This document shows, in pieces, positions 21,088-31,812 of a stretch of 64,000 bases of DNA (position 1 is its first letter; each line of letters begins with the position of its first letter). The translations under genes were made by a program, and so were the position numbers. The notes under the pieces are model-generated. The model did no database searches and was not told where the DNA came from. It saw only the letters and a program-made list of their open reading frames with translations. Source of the stretch: Rhynchopus sp. YZ270_cl-10 (taxonomy: Eukaryota > Euglenozoa > Diplonemea > Diplonemida > Diplonemidae); assembly GCA_964035575.1 (NCBI GenBank), contig OZ037878.1:1178001-1242000 (forward strand), read 5' to 3'.

Positions 21088-22173
21088 GGTGGAAGCGTCT
21101 TCATGCAGACACAGAGCCCTCTGAGGAAAGGGAAGCAGGGTTCGCAGAGAGCAAGGGTTCGCCTGCGTGCAGTTTCAGCCTTTTTCCTTGTTCCCTCATG
21201 CGATGGTGGTGAAGACGTGTTGCGGTACATCTTTCAAGTTTTCTTTCTTTTCCCTGTTTTTCAGTCGCAACACAAAACAGACAAAACAAGACATTCCCAC
21301 CTCCCTCAAGAGTTTATGCAGCGTTTTTATCACCTCCCTCCCCAACCTGGTATCATTTGATTGAGGACAAGGTCCTCTGGCGGTCATTTGGGTAACTCCC
21401 TCACATCTGCCTGTCAACCTTGGGAAGAGACCTGTCTGTGCTGTTTCCAACTTCCATTTCCCCGAGACGTGATGACAAACCTTTTCAACGTTTCCTGTTA
21501 GCTTGATCGACTCTGATGACAAACATTACTCAGCTCACTCTGACACAAAACAGCAGCACACCTCAGCACGAGAGGAGCAGACTCTAGGAAGTGCGGTGGT
21601 CCTCTTTGTGGCCAAACGTACGCCGAGCATCTGCGAGAGCTCCCTCCCTCCCTCCCTCCCTCCTCCGAACAGTTCCGCCGGATGATGACAAAACTTAATA
21701 ATTTGGCAATTTGCGTATGAGGCAACAGCTGCTGATTACAACATTTAGAAGACGAGACTGACTTTCCCATGCACGGCTGAAGGTAGTTGCCTCGGCTGTT
21801 GGTCTGCATATTGCAGCTTCCGTTTTTATCTCTTTGTTTCTTGCTTGTCCACACCTTCTCCACGATAAACGCCACAGCACCTGAGGACCTCTACCGAGAG
21901 CAGCTGTAGACCACGGTTTTCAGAACGCGCCCAGGGTGTCCTTGAGGGTCTCGAGGCTGTGAACTGCTGCACACACCTGTTAACACCTCAAAACAATCAA
22001 AAATTTCATGCAAAAACCCATTCGAATACCTTCTCAAAACACCACACACCTCTCAGGAGTGTCAAGAACATCCCCGCCCCCTCTGGGGACCCTTTACACA
22101 AAAAAGAACCTTTTTCTCTCAACACTTTGGATCCATTGTTGGGATTCGCTCATTTTTATAGTCTCGTATTACC
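21088..22173 (+). repeat. Downstream cassette of Ubl-LRR gene 2 followed by an orphan upstream cassette
   Basis: 21088-21440 matches 6093-6447. 21577-21880 matches the upstream cassette 4720-5020, up to CTCCACGATAAACGCCACAG, and then the sequence changes completely where an LRR gene would be expected. This is the footprint of a third cassette whose gene was lost or lies elsewhere. From 21890 to 22173 there is ordinary spacer ending TTTTTATAG, acceptor-like, just before the next gene. A CACGAGAGGAGC motif is at 21567-21578. Confidence 0.8.
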
Positions 22174-22896
22174 ATGCCAGGACGTAAGAAGACGTCTGTC
22201 TCGCCTTCGCCCCATCTTCCTGAAGGCAATGGGTTGCGAAGCGCTACGCAGTCTCCAGCAGGGCAAACACCACCTCCAGCTCCTGTTGTAATAAATAGTA
22301 CTACCCGTCCTTTCGCGAAGGTGTCTTTACAGAAGGGGTGGCTGGTGAAGGCAAAGAAGGGGAGGAAAAAGGAGGTGGCTACCGGGTCATATGCGTTGCC
22401 TGCTCATGTGAGGGATGTGGTGCATGCGAAGTTTATGATTCCTGCGTCGAGGAAGAGAAGACGATCTGAAATAGATGAAGCCACGTATGACGCGTCAATT
22501 GAAGCGAGGCAGGCTGCTACGCAGTATGCGTCGTGCGCGTCGTTGCAAAATGGTTTGGGGTTTTTGAGGGAGGGGAAGAAAAGCTGTCAGCTTCCAGCAG
22601 GTCCGGGGGATGTGTTGCAGACGTTAGAAAAGTTGAGGCAGAGTGTGCCGGAGGGTGTGGGGCATGTGGTGCATTCAAACGCATGTGTCGAGCTGTTGGC
22701 GTGGCAGAGGATACAGCAGATTCTCTCTGCTCTAAAGCGTGACAACAGCAGAGAAGGCAGCGCAGGGTCCGAGGTGAACACCACGCCGGATGTGCTCTCG
22801 AAAAGCCACACCGAAGCGCGCTCTGGGCGGGGTGACACAGCAGGGCTCCTGGGCGCACCGTTCTATGTTACGGTGGAGACGCAGACTGTGGAATGA
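22174..22896 (+). CDS. Hypothetical basic protein
   Basis: 240 residues, start MPGRKKTSVSPSPH, which follows TTTTTATAG|TCTCGTATTACC, an acceptor-like leader. The N-terminal half is basic and Pro/Ser-rich, with GWLVKAKKGRKKE and a possible nuclear-localisation cluster SRKRRRSE at about residue 90. A helical middle part follows (EARQAATQYASCAS, LQTLEKLRQSVPEG). The tail is low complexity. There is no signal peptide or membrane segment, and I do not recognise the family. Spacing to the carrier gene downstream is 290 bp on the same strand. Confidence 0.75.
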   Translation: MPGRKKTSVSPSPHLPEGNGLRSATQSPAGQTPPPAPVVINSTTRPFAKVSLQKGWLVKAKKGRKKEVATGSYALPAHVRDVVHAKFMIPASRKRRRSEIDEATYDASIEARQAATQYASCASLQNGLGFLREGKKSCQLPAGPGDVLQTLEKLRQSVPEGVGHVVHSNACVELLAWQRIQQILSALKRDNSREGSAGSEVNTTPDVLSKSHTEARSGRGDTAGLLGAPFYVTVETQTVE

Positions 22897-23186
22897 AGGG
22901 GGGGGGTGGGAAGGCTTCGGTCAGCGGAACCCACTTTAAAAAAAATCTGCGTGAATCGCATGCAGAACGGAAAAAAAAAAAAATATCGCGAACGAAAAAC
23001 TATGAAATGAAGAAAAGCGTCTTGTTTATTTACAGATCACTCACATACCCCTACCCTTCCCTTGCATGAGTACGACCGACCTGCGTTTTTAGTACGTTTC
23101 AACCCTTTTTTCCCTTTCTCGCAAACGATTTTTTCATCAAAGCACAGCACACCCCTTTTCTCTTTCTCTTCCCCCATGCTGCGGAG

Positions 23187-23990
23187 ATGAAATGGGTGGA
23201 GTCAGCGCTTGCAGGGGGTGTGTGTGGTGGGGTGGAGGCGACGGTCACATACCCCGCGGAGTATGCAAAAACACAGCTGCAGCTGCGTGCGAGCAAAGGG
23301 GGTGGCGGCATGTTTGTGGTGCTGCGTGACACAGCGAAGCGGGAAGGGGTGCGTGGGTGTTATCGTGGGATGGGGGTTGTGGTGGTTGGCGGCATTCCGA
23401 AGCATGGTCTTCGCTTTGGTGTTCATGACCTTACCAAGCCACGCTACGGTAGCTTCATTGCTGGCATGATAGGCGGCTTGGCGGCCTCCCTTGGCGCCAT
23501 CATCCCGCAAGAAACCATCAAAACAACCCTCATCCAACACCCCAACAAGCATTCCTCCGCCTTCGCCTGCATCCGACACATCTACCAGACCAATGGGGTA
23601 TTTGGCTTCTACAAGGGGGCTGTCCCAACTGCGATCAAAAATTCATTGAATTCTGGAATTCGGTTCAAATGTCAAAGCTTTTTCAAAGGTTACATGCCAC
23701 ATGGCAAAGGCGCGTCGGATGTGTTTTATCATGGAGTAGCAGGGGTGATGGCGGGGTGGACGTCAGTGATCTTTACGCAGCCGTTTGACACATTGAAAAC
23801 AAAGCAGCAAGGTGCTGCAGGGAGGGTGTCGCTTCTCAAGACCGTTGCAGCCACGTGGTCGATAAATGGTGTTCGATCCTTTTATGCAGGAACCGTGCCT
23901 CGTCTTATGCGTATCACACCAGAAAATGCAATTCTGTTCGCGATATTCCCTTCCGTTCTCGACGCAGTGTCCTCAGTGACTCAGTTTTAG
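23187..23990 (+). CDS. Mitochondrial carrier protein, probably the tricarboxylate/citrate carrier (SLC25A1 type)
   Basis: 267 residues with three tandem carrier repeats. The signature motifs are YPAEYAKTQLQ (about residue 22), IPQETIKTTLI (about 106) and QPFDTLKTKQQ (about 198). The first closely matches the YPTEYVKTQLQ of eukaryotic citrate carriers, and the second their PMETIK form. Each repeat carries the usual G-x-x-G-F-Y-[KR]-G element (GCYRGM, GFYKGA, SFYAGT). The protein should sit in the inner mitochondrial membrane and exchange citrate for malate or another tricarboxylate; substrate assignment is by motif similarity. It lacks the N-terminal extension found in many homologues. An acceptor-like CTGCGGAG abuts the ATG after a long pyrimidine tract. 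Confidence 0.9.
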   Translation: MKWVESALAGGVCGGVEATVTYPAEYAKTQLQLRASKGGGGMFVVLRDTAKREGVRGCYRGMGVVVVGGIPKHGLRFGVHDLTKPRYGSFIAGMIGGLAASLGAIIPQETIKTTLIQHPNKHSSAFACIRHIYQTNGVFGFYKGAVPTAIKNSLNSGIRFKCQSFFKGYMPHGKGASDVFYHGVAGVMAGWTSVIFTQPFDTLKTKQQGAAGRVSLLKTVAATWSINGVRSFYAGTVPRLMRITPENAILFAIFPSVLDAVSSVTQF

Positions 23991-24017
23991 CCCCATTCTT
24001 TTTTTTCAAATGTATCG

Positions 24018-24112
24018 AAATGGATGTAGGACTGCATGATAGGGAGGTCCACTCGGTGAATCGGTGGACCAAGGGTACACTGTTCACGAGAGGGATTTTG
24101 TATTTCAAGTCA
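24018..24112 (+). repeat. Spacer module C (CACGAGAGG type)
   Basis: Begins GAAATGGATGTAGGACTGCA, has a stem GGTCCAC...GTGGACC, then GGTACACTGTTCACGAGAGG and GATTTTGTATTTCAAGTC. Other full copies are at 30886, 31720, 33752 and 35452, all on the + strand and all between + strand genes. A second module, CCTGCGTCC...GGCGTTTGCACTTTTCAAC, follows at 24139-24175. Confidence 0.85.
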
Positions 24113-24598
24113 GAAAAAAATTCCCCCCCTTCCCAGCCTGCGTCCGCTGATGGTGGCGTTTGCACTTTTCAACTTCTATTTTTCAATGGGTATGTGGGGT
24201 ACCTTCATCAATTCACGTTTTTTTTTTCTTCCTTTTTCAGGATATCCTGTAAAAGACGTGTATGCCATTGTGGTGGCTGACGTGTTCAGAGTGTGTGTGT
24301 GTGTGACGAAGAGGTCTTCTCAAGTAGTTCTTTTTCCCTTCTAAAAAGGGTTGTTTTGAAAAAGCAGTTGCAGGTAGTTCCTGGAGCGGAACTGTTGCCC
24401 AGGAGTGTGTGTGTACTAGTCTGCTGTGTATCTGCAACAAAAGAAAAAAGAATGGGGGGGGGGGTTTTTTTTGCGATATTGTGTGGGATACCTAGCGCAC
24501 CCTCAGGACCTCAGGGCTCAATGTGTCCAGGAGGTCCGAAAAACGTTAACCAAAAAAAACCGTTATTTTCTTCAGATAAAAAACCACACTCCAAAACA

Positions 24599-25702
24599 AT
24601 GCCAGTCACACCTTGGATTGCGGAGTACCTGTGGGTCAGCGGGAAGAACACCTACAGCGACATTAGGTCGAAGTACAAGACGGTTTCCACTGTGGACATT
24701 GCGGATGTGAAGCTCTCGGACATGGGAGACTGGAACTTCGACGGATCCTCGACGAACCAGCACCGCGGCGACAACACAGAGATCATCATCAAGCCTGTCG
24801 CGATGTACCCCCACCCCTCCATGGACAACGCCAAGGCGGTGCTGTGTGAGTGCTACTACCCGGATGGCACGCCTGAGAAGGGAAACTCCCGCCACATCGC
24901 AAACCAGGTCTTCGACGCACACCCGGCAGACGAGCCCTGGTTCGGCCTTGAGCAGGAGTACTTCATCTACAAGGACGGCAAGCCCTACATGTGGCCCGAG
25001 AACGGCTTCCCCGCCCCCCAGGGCGACTACTACTGCGCAAACGGCGCGCAGGTCTGCGGCCGCGAAATTGCCCTCGAGCACTACCTCGCCTGCCTCCGCA
25101 GTGGTCTGAAGATCTCTGGAGTCAACGCTGAGGTTGCACCTTCGCAGTGGGAGTTCCAGATCGGACCCTGCACTGGAGTGGAGCAGGGCGACCACATGAC
25201 CATGGCACGTTGGATCTTCCAGAAGATCGCAGAGAAGTACGACCTCGAGATCAACTACGAGCCCAAGCCTATTAAGGGTGACTGGAACGGATCTGGCTGC
25301 CACATCAACTTCTCGACGAAGGAGATGCGTGAGGACGGCGGGATGGAGCACATTGTGGCTGCGTGCAAGCGTCTTGGGGAGACCTTCTTGGATGACGTCA
25401 AATTCTACGGCGGCGACAACAACGAACGCATGACCGGGGCGCATGAAACCTCGAAGCTGAGTGAGTTCACCTACGGCATCGGTACCCGCCACACCTCCGT
25501 CAGAATCGGAAACGACATCGCCGCCGCAGGCAAAGGATACTACGAGGACCGCCGCCCTGCCTCCAACATCGACCCCTACCTCGCTACCGCCCGTTTCTAC
25601 GCCTCCTCCATGGGCTACGAAGGACCGGACAGCACAAAGCTCGAACGCCAGGCATGGTGGGCCCAGCTTGAAGCAGAGGCAGCGGAGAACAAAACTGCGT
25701 AA
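24599..25702 (+). CDS. GS: Glutamine synthetase, eukaryotic type II
   Basis: 367 residues, the usual length for cytosolic GSII. It makes glutamine from glutamate and ammonia with ATP. Signature motifs in order: WNFDGSST (about residue 43), EQEYFIY substrate site, VNAEVAPSQWEFQIGPC, GDWNGSGCHINFSTK and NNERMTGAHET with the ATP and glutamate binding residues, and RRPASNIDPYL. The start MPVTPWIAEYLW follows TTTTCTTCAG|ATAAAAAACC, a near-ideal 3' acceptor 24 bp before the ATG; the longer in-frame extension upstream is spacer sequence. Strong codon bias suggests high expression. There is no clear transit peptide. Confidence 0.97.
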   Translation: MPVTPWIAEYLWVSGKNTYSDIRSKYKTVSTVDIADVKLSDMGDWNFDGSSTNQHRGDNTEIIIKPVAMYPHPSMDNAKAVLCECYYPDGTPEKGNSRHIANQVFDAHPADEPWFGLEQEYFIYKDGKPYMWPENGFPAPQGDYYCANGAQVCGREIALEHYLACLRSGLKISGVNAEVAPSQWEFQIGPCTGVEQGDHMTMARWIFQKIAEKYDLEINYEPKPIKGDWNGSGCHINFSTKEMREDGGMEHIVAACKRLGETFLDDVKFYGGDNNERMTGAHETSKLSEFTYGIGTRHTSVRIGNDIAAAGKGYYEDRRPASNIDPYLATARFYASSMGYEGPDSTKLERQAWWAQLEAEAAENKTA

Positions 25703-26319
25703 TTCTGAAAAAGGAAAAGATATTGCCAAGAGAGAGGAACGGTTTTCCCTTTGTGGAATTATTTATTTTTTTGCAAAAACGTATGGGGAGAAGGAGGAGG
25801 AGGAGGAGGCGGAGAGAAAGGAGGGTTTTTGTGGTTTCATCATATTTTTTTTGGTTAGGTGGATCATCAGTGGCGGCCTCTTCCCTCCCCAAACAAAAAA
25901 AGGTTAGATATTTGAAGGAGCAGAAAAAAAAATGCAAATGTTTCCCCCCCCCAGATTTTATCATGATTGACAGTGTCAGATTTTTTTTTTTTTTTTGTGT
26001 TGACCTATGTGTAATGGTATTTCTGTTTTCTGTTCAGAGACTTTTTTTTTTTTTTGTACTGTGTTGGGCTGTGGATTATCGAGTGGATATTATCTATCTC
26101 AAACAGCCTTCCCAATTTTTGTTGTTTGCACTATCAACTTTTTTTCTTCTTCCTCTCCCGGACATACCCCCCCCACTCCACTCACACCCCCACACGACGC
26201 AGGAAATGAATTGATTTGTGGTTTTTTTTTTTTTGGAGTTTCACCGTTGTAAACCAACGGTGTCATTCCAAGTAAAACTACAATCAAAGTCATTTACTTC
26301 AGTCGTACAGCCCACTCGT

Positions 26320-26423
26320 AGTGGCTGGATTGTGATAAATTCCTATCATAATACACAATACAGCTGTATTGTGATGTGCATTATGTATTATGATGGACAA
26401 TTAATCACAATACAGTTGCCACT
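26320..26423. mobile_element. Fold-back miniature element 1
   Basis: 104 bp that fold on themselves from AGTGGCTGGATTGTGAT on the left to ATCACAATACAGTTGCCACT on the right, with the centre at ACAATACAGCTGTATTGT. Its ends resemble those of the element at 26674, so the two belong to one family of miniature inverted-repeat elements. It has no coding capacity. Confidence 0.75.
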
Positions 26424-26673
26424 GCCCCCCTCGGGTGGAAACGTTGCAAATGTGTGTTGTATACGCACAGCATCATATCACCTCATGTTTTTTATCTAGA
26501 AAAGAAAAGAAGAAAAGAAAAAAAACAATTCTTTAATACTAAGAGTCGTTGTTTGGGGTGCGGTTTTCCTGTCAAAACCCCCCAGCAAAATATTACCCCC
26601 GCCCCCCTGTTGGGCTTTTGTATTTCAAATCACATTTATTTTAGTCAAAAATCGTTGTATCCAACAAAACCCT

Positions 26674-26806
26674 AATGGTGGCATTGTGATGTGAGCCCAT
26701 TGGAATACGCAAGATACATCAAAATACATCACAATACGTGTGTTGTGATATATTTTGGTGTGTTTTGCGTATTCCAATGGGCTCCCATCACAATCCTGCC
26801 ACCATT
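26674..26806. mobile_element. Fold-back miniature element 2
   Basis: 133 bp with two arms of about 65 bp. The left arm begins AATGGTGGCATTGTGATGTG and contains AGCCCATTGGAATACGC; the right arm is its imperfect inverse and ends CCTGCCACCATT. A T on the left and an A on the right extend the palindrome to TAATGG...CCATTA, compatible with a TA target duplication as in mariner-like miniature elements. Confidence 0.8.
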
Positions 26807-28224
26807 AACAAACCCCCTAAAGAGATATATTTTCCCTCGTTGTTGTCTCATCTTAGAAAGAGTCCTTTATTTTTTTTATGTCGGACACACCTCAGTATTT
26901 TTTTTTCTTTGCTTCTTTTTCTCTCTTTTTTCTATTTTTGCGCCCCCTCCCTCTACCTTAACAATGTAACTCAAGCACGAGAGGTATAGGATGATGCTAT
27001 TGACTTATATTTCAGTGCCTGTTTACATTATAGCAGCTTCACTTTCTTTAGTTTCGTCTATTTGAGAGGTGGAGAATTATTTAGAATGTTGTGTGTGTGT
27101 GTACACGAATACATTCAAAATTTTCTGTTTTTCCCCTTTTTTTCAAGAAAAAAATGGAGAAAAAAGGAAAAGAAATAAAGAAGTTTAACCCTCTTCACCC
27201 CAAGCTATATTTTCAAGCCACCTTTTTGAGTTTTGAACTCGACACATTTTTTTTTTATTTGCACATTCCCCTGGTTCTTGTGAGGTAGCAGAGCGCTATA
27301 TTGACAGTTATCAAGACGTCAAGCAAACTCTGCTACACCAATTTCATCATTTTGTTGTTGGTCAGCAAAAAGCAGAACAAAAAAACGGGATTTTTTCAGA
27401 TTTTTTTTGATTTTTTTTACCCCTTTCATGGGGGGACAAATAGCTTCCCCGTTTTACCGTATGTGCAAAAAAGGATATCGTTTTTTTTTTAATGTGCGAG
27501 AAAGAGAGTCTACTCGTTCGAGTACTCGAGTGCCAGAACGAGTAAATTGAAGAAAAAAAAAGGGTCGGGCGAGTACTCGAGTGTCAAGTGGCCTATTTAT
27601 TTCGTTTCCGAGTTCTCGATACTCTACTTTGTACAACCATGGAGAGAGGTACATTCAATATTTTTTTTATAGTTTTCTGTTTTATTATCTCAGATTTTTT
27701 TATCAAAATTTTTCTTTTTCTTTTTTGCATTTATTCTCAAAAGAAGACCTGCTTTTTTAAGGTAGAGGAGAGCGAGGTGGAAAGAAAACATAGTGAACCA
27801 AATCCGATTGAAAAAAAAAAACAAAGGTACCAATACTCTATTATAATCGAGGTTTTCCCCCAGGTGGGTTCATAAAAAATTAAACCCACCAAGCCCCCAA
27901 TACCTGAGTCTACAGTACGTTTATACTGTCAGCTTCACTCTTTTTTTTTATGTCCGTATTTTATTTTTTTCCAGTTTTTTTGAAAAGAATTCCTTCTTTT
28001 TTTCAAATCCCCCCCCCCATGGCAATCATTGTAGAGAGGTCCATAGTTCAAAGTTCTGGAGTTCAGTTTCCAAAGAGACTTGCTCCTAACTCTCCCCCAC
28101 ACCGTTAGACATTTTTCTCCCCCCCTCCCCTTTTTTTGAAGAAGAGAAACAGATGAAAGCGGACCAAGACCCCTTCTTCTTTTTCTCATTTTTTTTTTTT
28201 TTTTTTTACTGAAAGGTACTTCAC

Positions 28225-28410
28225 CTCTGACGTGGGAGTACGTACGACCCCGGCAGTCCCTATTGATCCCGCTGGACAGTGGTCTTGCATAATTCCGAAG
28301 AATTAAGAAGAGTCCGACAGAGCAAGGCTTTTTGCGGTTACCCTACCAACCTTTTTATGACGTATTGCCGTACGAGATACGACAGTTCCTTTTCTGATAA
28401 ATTGTTGAAT
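28225..28410. other. Complex non-coding stretch, possible structural RNA fragment
   Basis: About 185 bp of balanced composition in a homopolymer-rich spacer. Within 28334-28390 the order TTACCCTACC...GTACGAGATACGACAGTTCC recalls the large-subunit rRNA order TTACCCTACTGA...AGTACGAGAGGAACAGTTC around the sarcin-ricin loop. The loop itself is not exact, so the identification is weak; a diverged or organellar rRNA piece is one option. Confidence 0.2.
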
Positions 28411-29004
28411 TAGAAGTATAGTTTGCAGTTGTGCAAAATCTCCACTTTTTCAAAAAAAAAAAATTTCTCTTCCAAATTGTCTTCTTTTTCTCTCCCCCAG
28501 ATACGATCATAGTGTGGTTCATTTTGATTTTTTTTTTAGTTTTGTTTCAAAAAAAAAGCCCAACATTTTTCTGTTGCTGCGGGAATTTAGCAAAGTATGG
28601 TTGTATTGGGGGGGTACAGGTAAAAAGGGAGGAGAACGTTGCCAAAAATACTAAACCATTTTTCTTTTTTTTTTTTTTGGCATCGTTTCGCTTCGCTTTC
28701 CCCGATCTCAAGTACTCTTGTATTTTTTGTGGATGCGTCAATTGTAACAACTCTGACGAAGATTGCAAAAGGTATACCGAGAACACAATATAACTTTCTT
28801 GCCCTCCCCAGTGTTGACCGAAGCCGTCAAATGTTTCAAATTTCATCAAAAAAAGAGGGGTCATTCGTGAAAGAGTGTTCCTTTGGAATGCACAAAACAA
28901 ACAAAGATTTTTCTTTTCTTTTTTTTTTTTTGGATAAATTTTTTTGCGCCATTCTCGGGATGAGGTGGTTTGCACTATCCTCCTATACTTCAGAAGCTAC
29001 ACTA

Positions 29005-30423
29005 ATGTATGTGGGTCCTTGGCAGGAATACAAGCTTGCGAAGGTAATCCAAGTCTACCAGGCTGAACAAAAGCACGATGACGCACACAGACCCATCAGC
29101 AACCGTAGCCGTGCGAGCGACCGCTCGAAGGTACGTCCTCACCCTCACCCTTCCCTCTCCCCCCACTGCATGGTTCCTGTGTGGACACAACCACAATTTT
29201 TTGTCAACTGTAGTGTTTTCCGATACATTTTATTTGCGGTGTGCACAGTTTCCAACCTAACAGATGCCATGGTAGTGCATTTTAAGAGGCCATGTGGTGT
29301 GTCATCACCATAGGGGGGGCAACCATTATCACCCTCTTTCCCCTTTTCACTTCCCCTCCACCCCACCACAAAACAGCTCTCCGCAGCAACGGCACCGCAC
29401 AAAGCACTGCACGAAACCGCCTCGCAGAAGTCCGACCTAAGTTCTTCTGTGCGCTCTGCCATCACAGACATTGATGAGTGGCGGAGGGTGCGGAGGGGGT
29501 TGAGCAGCAAGAAGCAACCACCACGCGCTGCTTCCAAACGTACACACACACATGGTCATAGGGCGAAGCCTGCAAAGGCGGACATCAGCAACAAAGACCT
29601 GGAGCAGCGTAGTGCGCATAAGGCGCGTATGCTGCGGCTGTACACCAATCAGGTTGATGAGTCTGCGCACACAGCGCCGCAGGTGTGCCCGCACTGCAGC
29701 ACACCCGACACAAAGTTCTGCAGTGCGACCGGCCTCGCCCACAGCTCCTCTGCCCTCGACACACCAGCTGCTGCCCCCACCTCACCCAAGCGCCTCTCCC
29801 CGCAACGCAGCACCCTCAGCAGCTCCGCGATATCACAGCTTATGCACGCGAGGGAAGGGTTCCAGTCTCCAGCAGCCCCTCCTCCTCTGCCGCCTCCTCC
29901 GCCTCCTCCACCACCGCCACCTCAGCAGTCCACCTTCAACGCAATGATGCAGCACTATGGGCAGTCCTCCACCCCGGTGGTTGTGATACGAGATTCTCAG
30001 GCCCCTGCACCATCGAGTGAAGGGGGGTATGGTGTACGGCGTCCGCTAGCAGAGCGTGCAGGGGTGGAGGGGTTGATGTTGAGTGGTGGGTTGAGCACTG
30101 CGGCAACGTATGGGAATGTGTTGAGTCCGGTGGGGAGTGCGGCGGGGTCGCCGGGGGTGCCGAAGAACCGTCCTGCGCAGAGCGAGCATCTCGATGATGA
30201 TGAGACCTTGCTGCGTGTCTCGCATACTCTCAACAAGAAGACGTCTGCGGCAGTGCCCGCACCATCTCCTGCCTTGCCGCAAGCCTCCCCCAGCCTCTAC
30301 CCCTCCGACCGGCGCACCCTCTCCCCCAACACTACCTCCGAAACAGACGTGGCCGAGCTCCTCCAATGGACCGCCAACCTCTCTGAACCCTCCTGGAAGC
30401 CCTCTACACCAAACGTCTATTAA
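29005..30423 (+). CDS. Proline/serine-rich protein with a conserved N-terminal helix, two exons
   Basis: Exon 1 is 29005-29130 and exon 2 is 29377-30423, in phase 0, giving 390 residues. The intron has a GTACGT donor and ends AAAACAG. The leader CCTCCTATACTTCAG|AAGCTACACTA precedes the ATG, an acceptor-like context. Exon 1 encodes MYVGPWQEYKLAKVIQVYQA, a compact amphipathic segment that looks like the conserved part. The rest is mostly disordered: a lysine- and arginine-rich stretch, a CPHC...KFC cluster at about residue 128 that might bind metal, a PPPLPPPPPPPPPPPP run, and a Ser/Pro tail. The family is not recognised; a cytoskeletal or ciliary scaffold is a guess from composition. Confidence 0.8.
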
Positions 30424-30885
30424 AGAGAGTCCGCATAGGTGTCTGTTAGGTTGTGGTGTTAAGACTTCCTAAGGTTGTCGTTATGGTGTTCGGGGCGGCT
30501 TTTGAGTAGAATAGTTGAAGAGGGAGGGTGTGTAGATGTGTTCAGTGTAGTGTAGTGTGTGTAGAGTCGTGTTCGAGTTCTTTTTTTTTTGGGTGTTTTT
30601 AGAGTATGAGAGGCAGGTAGGGTGTGTCTAGCTTTCTAGCTTTGACCTCTGTTTTTTTTTTTTTTGGATAAATTGTGTCCTGTGTGAAGATTTTGACTGT
30701 AATGGGGGCTCGTATGTCATCACCCCGTTTCTTAGTAGGTCTCGAGGTGTGTCATCAGCGAGAAGAAGAAGAAGAAGAAGTCTTTATTCCGCTCTGGGGT
30801 TCGATAAAACTCATGGGCCAGTGCTATGCATCCCAGAGGGTGTTTTTTGCATATGCTTTCATTTCTGATACATCACTTTGTATCA

Positions 30886-30972
30886 GAAATGGATGTAGGA
30901 ACGCACGGTTGGAGGTCCACCCGGTTGTGGACCACAAGGTACACTGTTCACGAGAGGGCTTTTGTGTTTCAA
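30886..30972 (+). repeat. Spacer module C
   Basis: GAAATGGATGTAGGAACGCA, a stem GGTCCACCCGGTTGTGGACC, then GTACACTGTTCACGAGAGGG and CTTTTGTGTTTCAA. The stem is a perfect 7-bp inverted repeat in this copy. Confidence 0.85.
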
Positions 30973-31719
30973 TTGGGGGGTTTTTTTTTGAGACAACTGC
31001 CTTGCAAAGATTGTAGGGGACGAAATGAAAACATATTTGAGTGTGCCCCGAATTTTTGGTGTGAGCGATGTAAACACGACAACAACTTATCCACAGAAAA
31101 GTTTTTTGATTTTGTCCCTACACACTCCACAAAAATCCGGTGCGATCAGCGAAAAATTCTTTTTCTGATTTTGTTTCTTTCTTTATCAGACTAGCTTAAA
31201 CTCAGATAACAGTTTTTATTTTTGTTTTGTTATGGTCTGGGTGCCGAGGTGCCTTGCATTAGCACTCTCGCAAAACCCACTAACTCCCTTTGAGCACAGT
31301 TCTCTACTGGTCTTGGGGGGTTTTTTCTCTTTCTCTTCTTCTTTCTTTTCTTTGCCTGGTTTGCCTTGATAGGAACGATAAGGTTGAACAGAAGTAGCTA
31401 TGAGCGTAACATTGCCCAGATGGCGTGTCTGAGGGGCTATTCCAGTTTTTTTCTTAAAGCATAACGAGATGCAGACATCCTCCACTTTCCCTGTCTCTCC
31501 CCCCCTTTACCGTTACGTTCTGGTATCATGTGAAGGCGCAATGCTTTCCATTTTCTCCTGCACCAGCAGAGCTAGCCCCCCTCCGCTTTGCCCTTCTCTC
31601 TCCAGCGACGCAAGGCGGGGGTTTTTTTTTTCTCTAAAGATGACCACTACCCCCCCTGTTGTTTTATCACCTATTCAACGATGCGACCCAGCATTTTTTT
31701 TCCAGGTGCAAACCGCGAA

Positions 31720-31812
31720 AATGGATGTATTATCTCCATGGTTGGGTGTCCACCCCCCCGATACAGCCGGTCCTACCAAGGTACAGTGATCACGAGAGGG
31801 CTTTGTATTTTC
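31720..31812 (+). repeat. Spacer module C
   Basis: GAAAATGGATGTATTATCTC, GGGTGTCCACC, ACAGCCGGTCCTACCAAGGT, ACAGTGATCACGAGAGGGCT and TTGTATTTT. It lies 127 bp before the ATG of the PPR-like gene. Confidence 0.85.

Larger units (their letters stand above)
25703..29004. other. 3.3-kb AT-rich spacer without a supported gene
   Basis: It contains two fold-back miniature elements (26320-26423 and 26674-26806), a CTTTTGTATTTCAAATCA tail like module C at about 26617, a TCAAGCACGAGAGG motif at 26971-26984 followed by AGCAGCTTCACTTTC, and a 28.2-28.4 kb stretch that is more complex than its surroundings and may be a structural RNA fragment. The remainder is homopolymer-rich. Confidence 0.5.

Noticed and set aside
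24572-25729. 385-codon frame on the minus strand across glutamine synthetase
   Set aside because: Shadow of a gene with all GSII signatures.
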